The notes beneath the pieces were generated by a model, which saw only the letters and a program-made list of their open reading frames with translations, made no database searches and was not told the DNA's origin. Shown here one piece after another: positions 14,841-16,635 of a DNA stretch of 16,635 bases. Position 1 is the first letter of the stretch, and every line of letters begins with the position of its first letter. The stretch is from Pseudomonadota bacterium (lineage in GTDB: Bacteria; Pseudomonadota; Gammaproteobacteria; Xanthomonadales; Xanthomonadaceae): positions 1 through 16,635 of the forward strand of contig JAFAFD010000117.1 in the NCBI GenBank assembly GCA_023423675.1, written 5' to 3'. Both the position numbers and the translations under genes were made by a program.

Positions 14841-16635
14841 ACAACCTGCGGGCGGCACTGGCTGGCCCGTCGCACGCACAACGCTTCCTGCGGCTGCATA
14901 CGTCGCTGGGAGTCGACGTGCTGGTGGCCGAAACCCTTGATGGCGTCGAGCAGATCGACGGCATCGGCTTCCAGTGGACGATCACCGCGCTGTCGCTGGA
15001 TGCGGGCCTGTCGTTGGCGCCGCTGATCGGGCAGGGCGCGCTGCTGCAGCTGCAGCAGGCCGATGGCAGCGTGCGGCCGCTGCACGGGCGCATCACCGCC
15101 GCCGAACGCCTGGGCAGCAATGGCGGCCTGGCGCGCTATCGCCTGCGCCTGCAGCCCTGGCTGGCCTTCCTGTCGCAGCGGGTGGACAGCTACGTTTTCC
15201 ACGACAAGACCGTGGTCGAGATCGTCGAAGACCTCTTCGCCGATTACGGCGCGTTGGCGCCGGCCTGGCGCTGGTCGCTGGGCGATGCCAGCCGGTACGC
15301 GCGGCGCAGCCTGACCACCCAGTACCAGGAAAGCGACCTTGCCTTCATCCAGCGCCTGCTGGCCGAAGAAGGCATCTACTACTGGTTCGAGCATGCCGGC
15401 GAGCCCGGCGGCGCGGACTTCGGCACGCACACGCTGGTGCTCGCCGACCACAGCCACGACACCGCCGAGCTGGGCGTGGTGCGTTTCCATCGCCGCGACG
15501 AGAGCGAGCGCAGCGACAGCGTGCAGCAGTGGTCCATCGCCAAGCGCTGGCGGCCGGGCAAGGTCGAGCGTGCCACCTGGGATTACCGCACCCTGGAGTG
15601 CCGCCAGGCCAGTGCCGAGGCCGGGCAGGGCAACGACCTGGGCATCGTCGACCGTGACACCTGCGGCCCGTATGGCTGGCAGGACAATGCCCGTGGCCAG
15701 CGCCGCGCACAGCAGCATCTGGATGCGCTGCGCGTGCGCGCGCAGACCATCGACGGTGCCGGCCAGTGGCGCGTGCTGGCGCCCGGCGCACGATTCGGGC
15801 TGTCGCAGCACCCGCAGGTAGGCGAGGACGCAAGTTTCCTGTGCCTGTCGGTGCGGCACCAGGCGCGCAACAACCTCGATGCCGAGGTGTTTGATGCGCT
15901 GGAGAAGACCCTGGGCCCGGCCAGCGTCGCGGCCCCGGCACTGCCCGGCGCACTGTCCGGGATGGCCTATGGCGATGCCCCCGGCGAGGTGTCCACCGCG
16001 TTCTACGACAACCGCTTCGTGGCCATTCCGGCTGAGGTGGTCTATCGCCCGCAGACCGAGGATGGCCACGGCGCGCACCTGCATCCGCGGCCGACGATCA
16101 CCGGCACGCTCAGCGCGATCGTGGTCAGCGATGGCGACCCGCTACTGTCCGACCGCGATCACCGCATCAAGGTGCAGTTCCCCTGGCAGCGCGGCGGCAA
16201 CGCCAGCAACGGCCTGGCCCACCCGGGCGGCTACGACAACGCCCCGGCCAACGGCGGCGCTTGGACCTGGGTGCGGGTGATGACCCCGTGGGCCGGCGAC
16301 AACTGGGGCGGCGTGATGCTGCCACGGCGCGGGCAGGAAGTGCTGGTGGCGTTCCTGGAAGGCGACATCGACCGTCCGGTGGTGGTCGGTGCGGTCTACA
16401 ACGGCCGTGGCCAGCAGGATGCGCAGCACAACCAGATCACCGGCGGTGGCGGCAATGCCACCGGCAACGCGGCGGCGTGGTTCGAGGGCAATGACCACGC
16501 GGCGGTGTATACCGGCTTCAAGAGCCAGGCGCTGGCCGACAGCCAGGGCGGCACCGGCGGCTACCAGCAGCTGCGCTTCGACGACACGCCCGGGCAGGGC
16601 CGTGCCCAGCTGTCCACCACCCAGCACGAGACCAC
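14828..16635 (+). CDS. vgrG: VgrG spike protein, second copy (C-terminal end outside window)
   Basis: This is a second T6SS spike protein, with 602 residues visible. The N-terminus (RFLRLHTSLGVDVLVAET) and the segment YQESDLAFIQRLLAEEGIYYWF near residue 170-187 are typical of the gp27-like part. The gp5-like OB region lies at about 412-526, with DRDHRIKVQFPWQRGG and NWGGVMLPRRGQEVLVAFLEG, ending in VVVGAVYNG. The Gly/Asn-rich stretch and the LRFDDTPGQGRAQL segment that follow are usual before the needle domain. It differs from the first copy at most positions outside the hallmarks, so it is not a recent duplicate. Its own ribosome binding site is weak and a leader ORF overlaps its start. Effector and immunity genes, if any, would be downstream of the window. 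Confidence 0.94.
   Translation, partial: MDLVNNLRAALAGPSHAQRFLRLHTSLGVDVLVAETLDGVEQIDGIGFQWTITALSLDAGLSLAPLIGQGALLQLQQADGSVRPLHGRITAAERLGSNGGLARYRLRLQPWLAFLSQRVDSYVFHDKTVVEIVEDLFADYGALAPAWRWSLGDASRYARRSLTTQYQESDLAFIQRLLAEEGIYYWFEHAGEPGGADFGTHTLVLADHSHDTAELGVVRFHRRDESERSDSVQQWSIAKRWRPGKVERATWDYRTLECRQASAEAGQGNDLGIVDRDTCGPYGWQDNARGQRRAQQHLDALRVRAQTIDGAGQWRVLAPGARFGLSQHPQVGEDASFLCLSVRHQARNNLDAEVFDALEKTLGPASVAAPALPGALSGMAYGDAPGEVSTAFYDNRFVAIPAEVVYRPQTEDGHGAHLHPRPTITGTLSAIVVSDGDPLLSDRDHRIKVQFPWQRGGNASNGLAHPGGYDNAPANGGAWTWVRVMTPWAGDNWGGVMLPRRGQEVLVAFLEGDIDRPVVVGAVYNGRGQQDAQHNQITGGGGNATGNAAAWFEGNDHAAVYTGFKSQALADSQGGTGGYQQLRFDDTPGQGRAQLSTTQHET

Overview
The window is the core of a type VI secretion system (T6SS) locus from a high-GC Gram-negative bacterium. 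The protein families, the gene order and the two long Vgr proteins look most like a gammaproteobacterium of the Xanthomonadaceae, with Stenotrophomonas my best guess. That assignment is from memory of the families and was not tested by a search.

Layout: two divergent gene blocks leave a non-coding hub at about 4142-4729. The left block (minus strand) runs tssK, tssL, vgrG (first copy, cut by the window start). The right block (plus strand) runs a TPR lipoprotein gene, tssB, tssC, hcp (tssD), tssE, tssF, tssG, tssH (clpV), an unrecognised 116-residue gene and a second vgrG (cut by the window end). Most genes are packed with overlaps of 1-37 bases or gaps below about 70 bases. The larger gaps are the hub (~590 bases), the hcp leader (145), the hcp-tssE gap (126) and the gap before the second vgrG (118). 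Each of these holds inverted repeats.

How the parts work together (family knowledge): TssB and TssC form the contractile sheath around an Hcp tube. TssE, TssF, TssG and TssK form the baseplate around the VgrG spike. TssL anchors the baseplate in the inner membrane. ClpV (TssH) takes the contracted sheath apart for reuse. tssA, tssJ, tssM and a PAAR gene are not in the window and must lie outside it, be replaced or be absent. The only lipoprotein present is TPR-like and does not look like TssJ.

Points worth a second look: hairpins on both sides of hcp that may set its high expression; a short leader ORF with a strong ribosome binding site overlapping the start of the second vgrG; clustered dyads in the divergent promoter hub; the unrecognised gene after clpV; the TPR lipoprotein with a basic tail; and a charged, low-complexity insertion in the middle domain of ClpV. 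I found no tRNA, rRNA, CRISPR array, insertion sequence or integrase.
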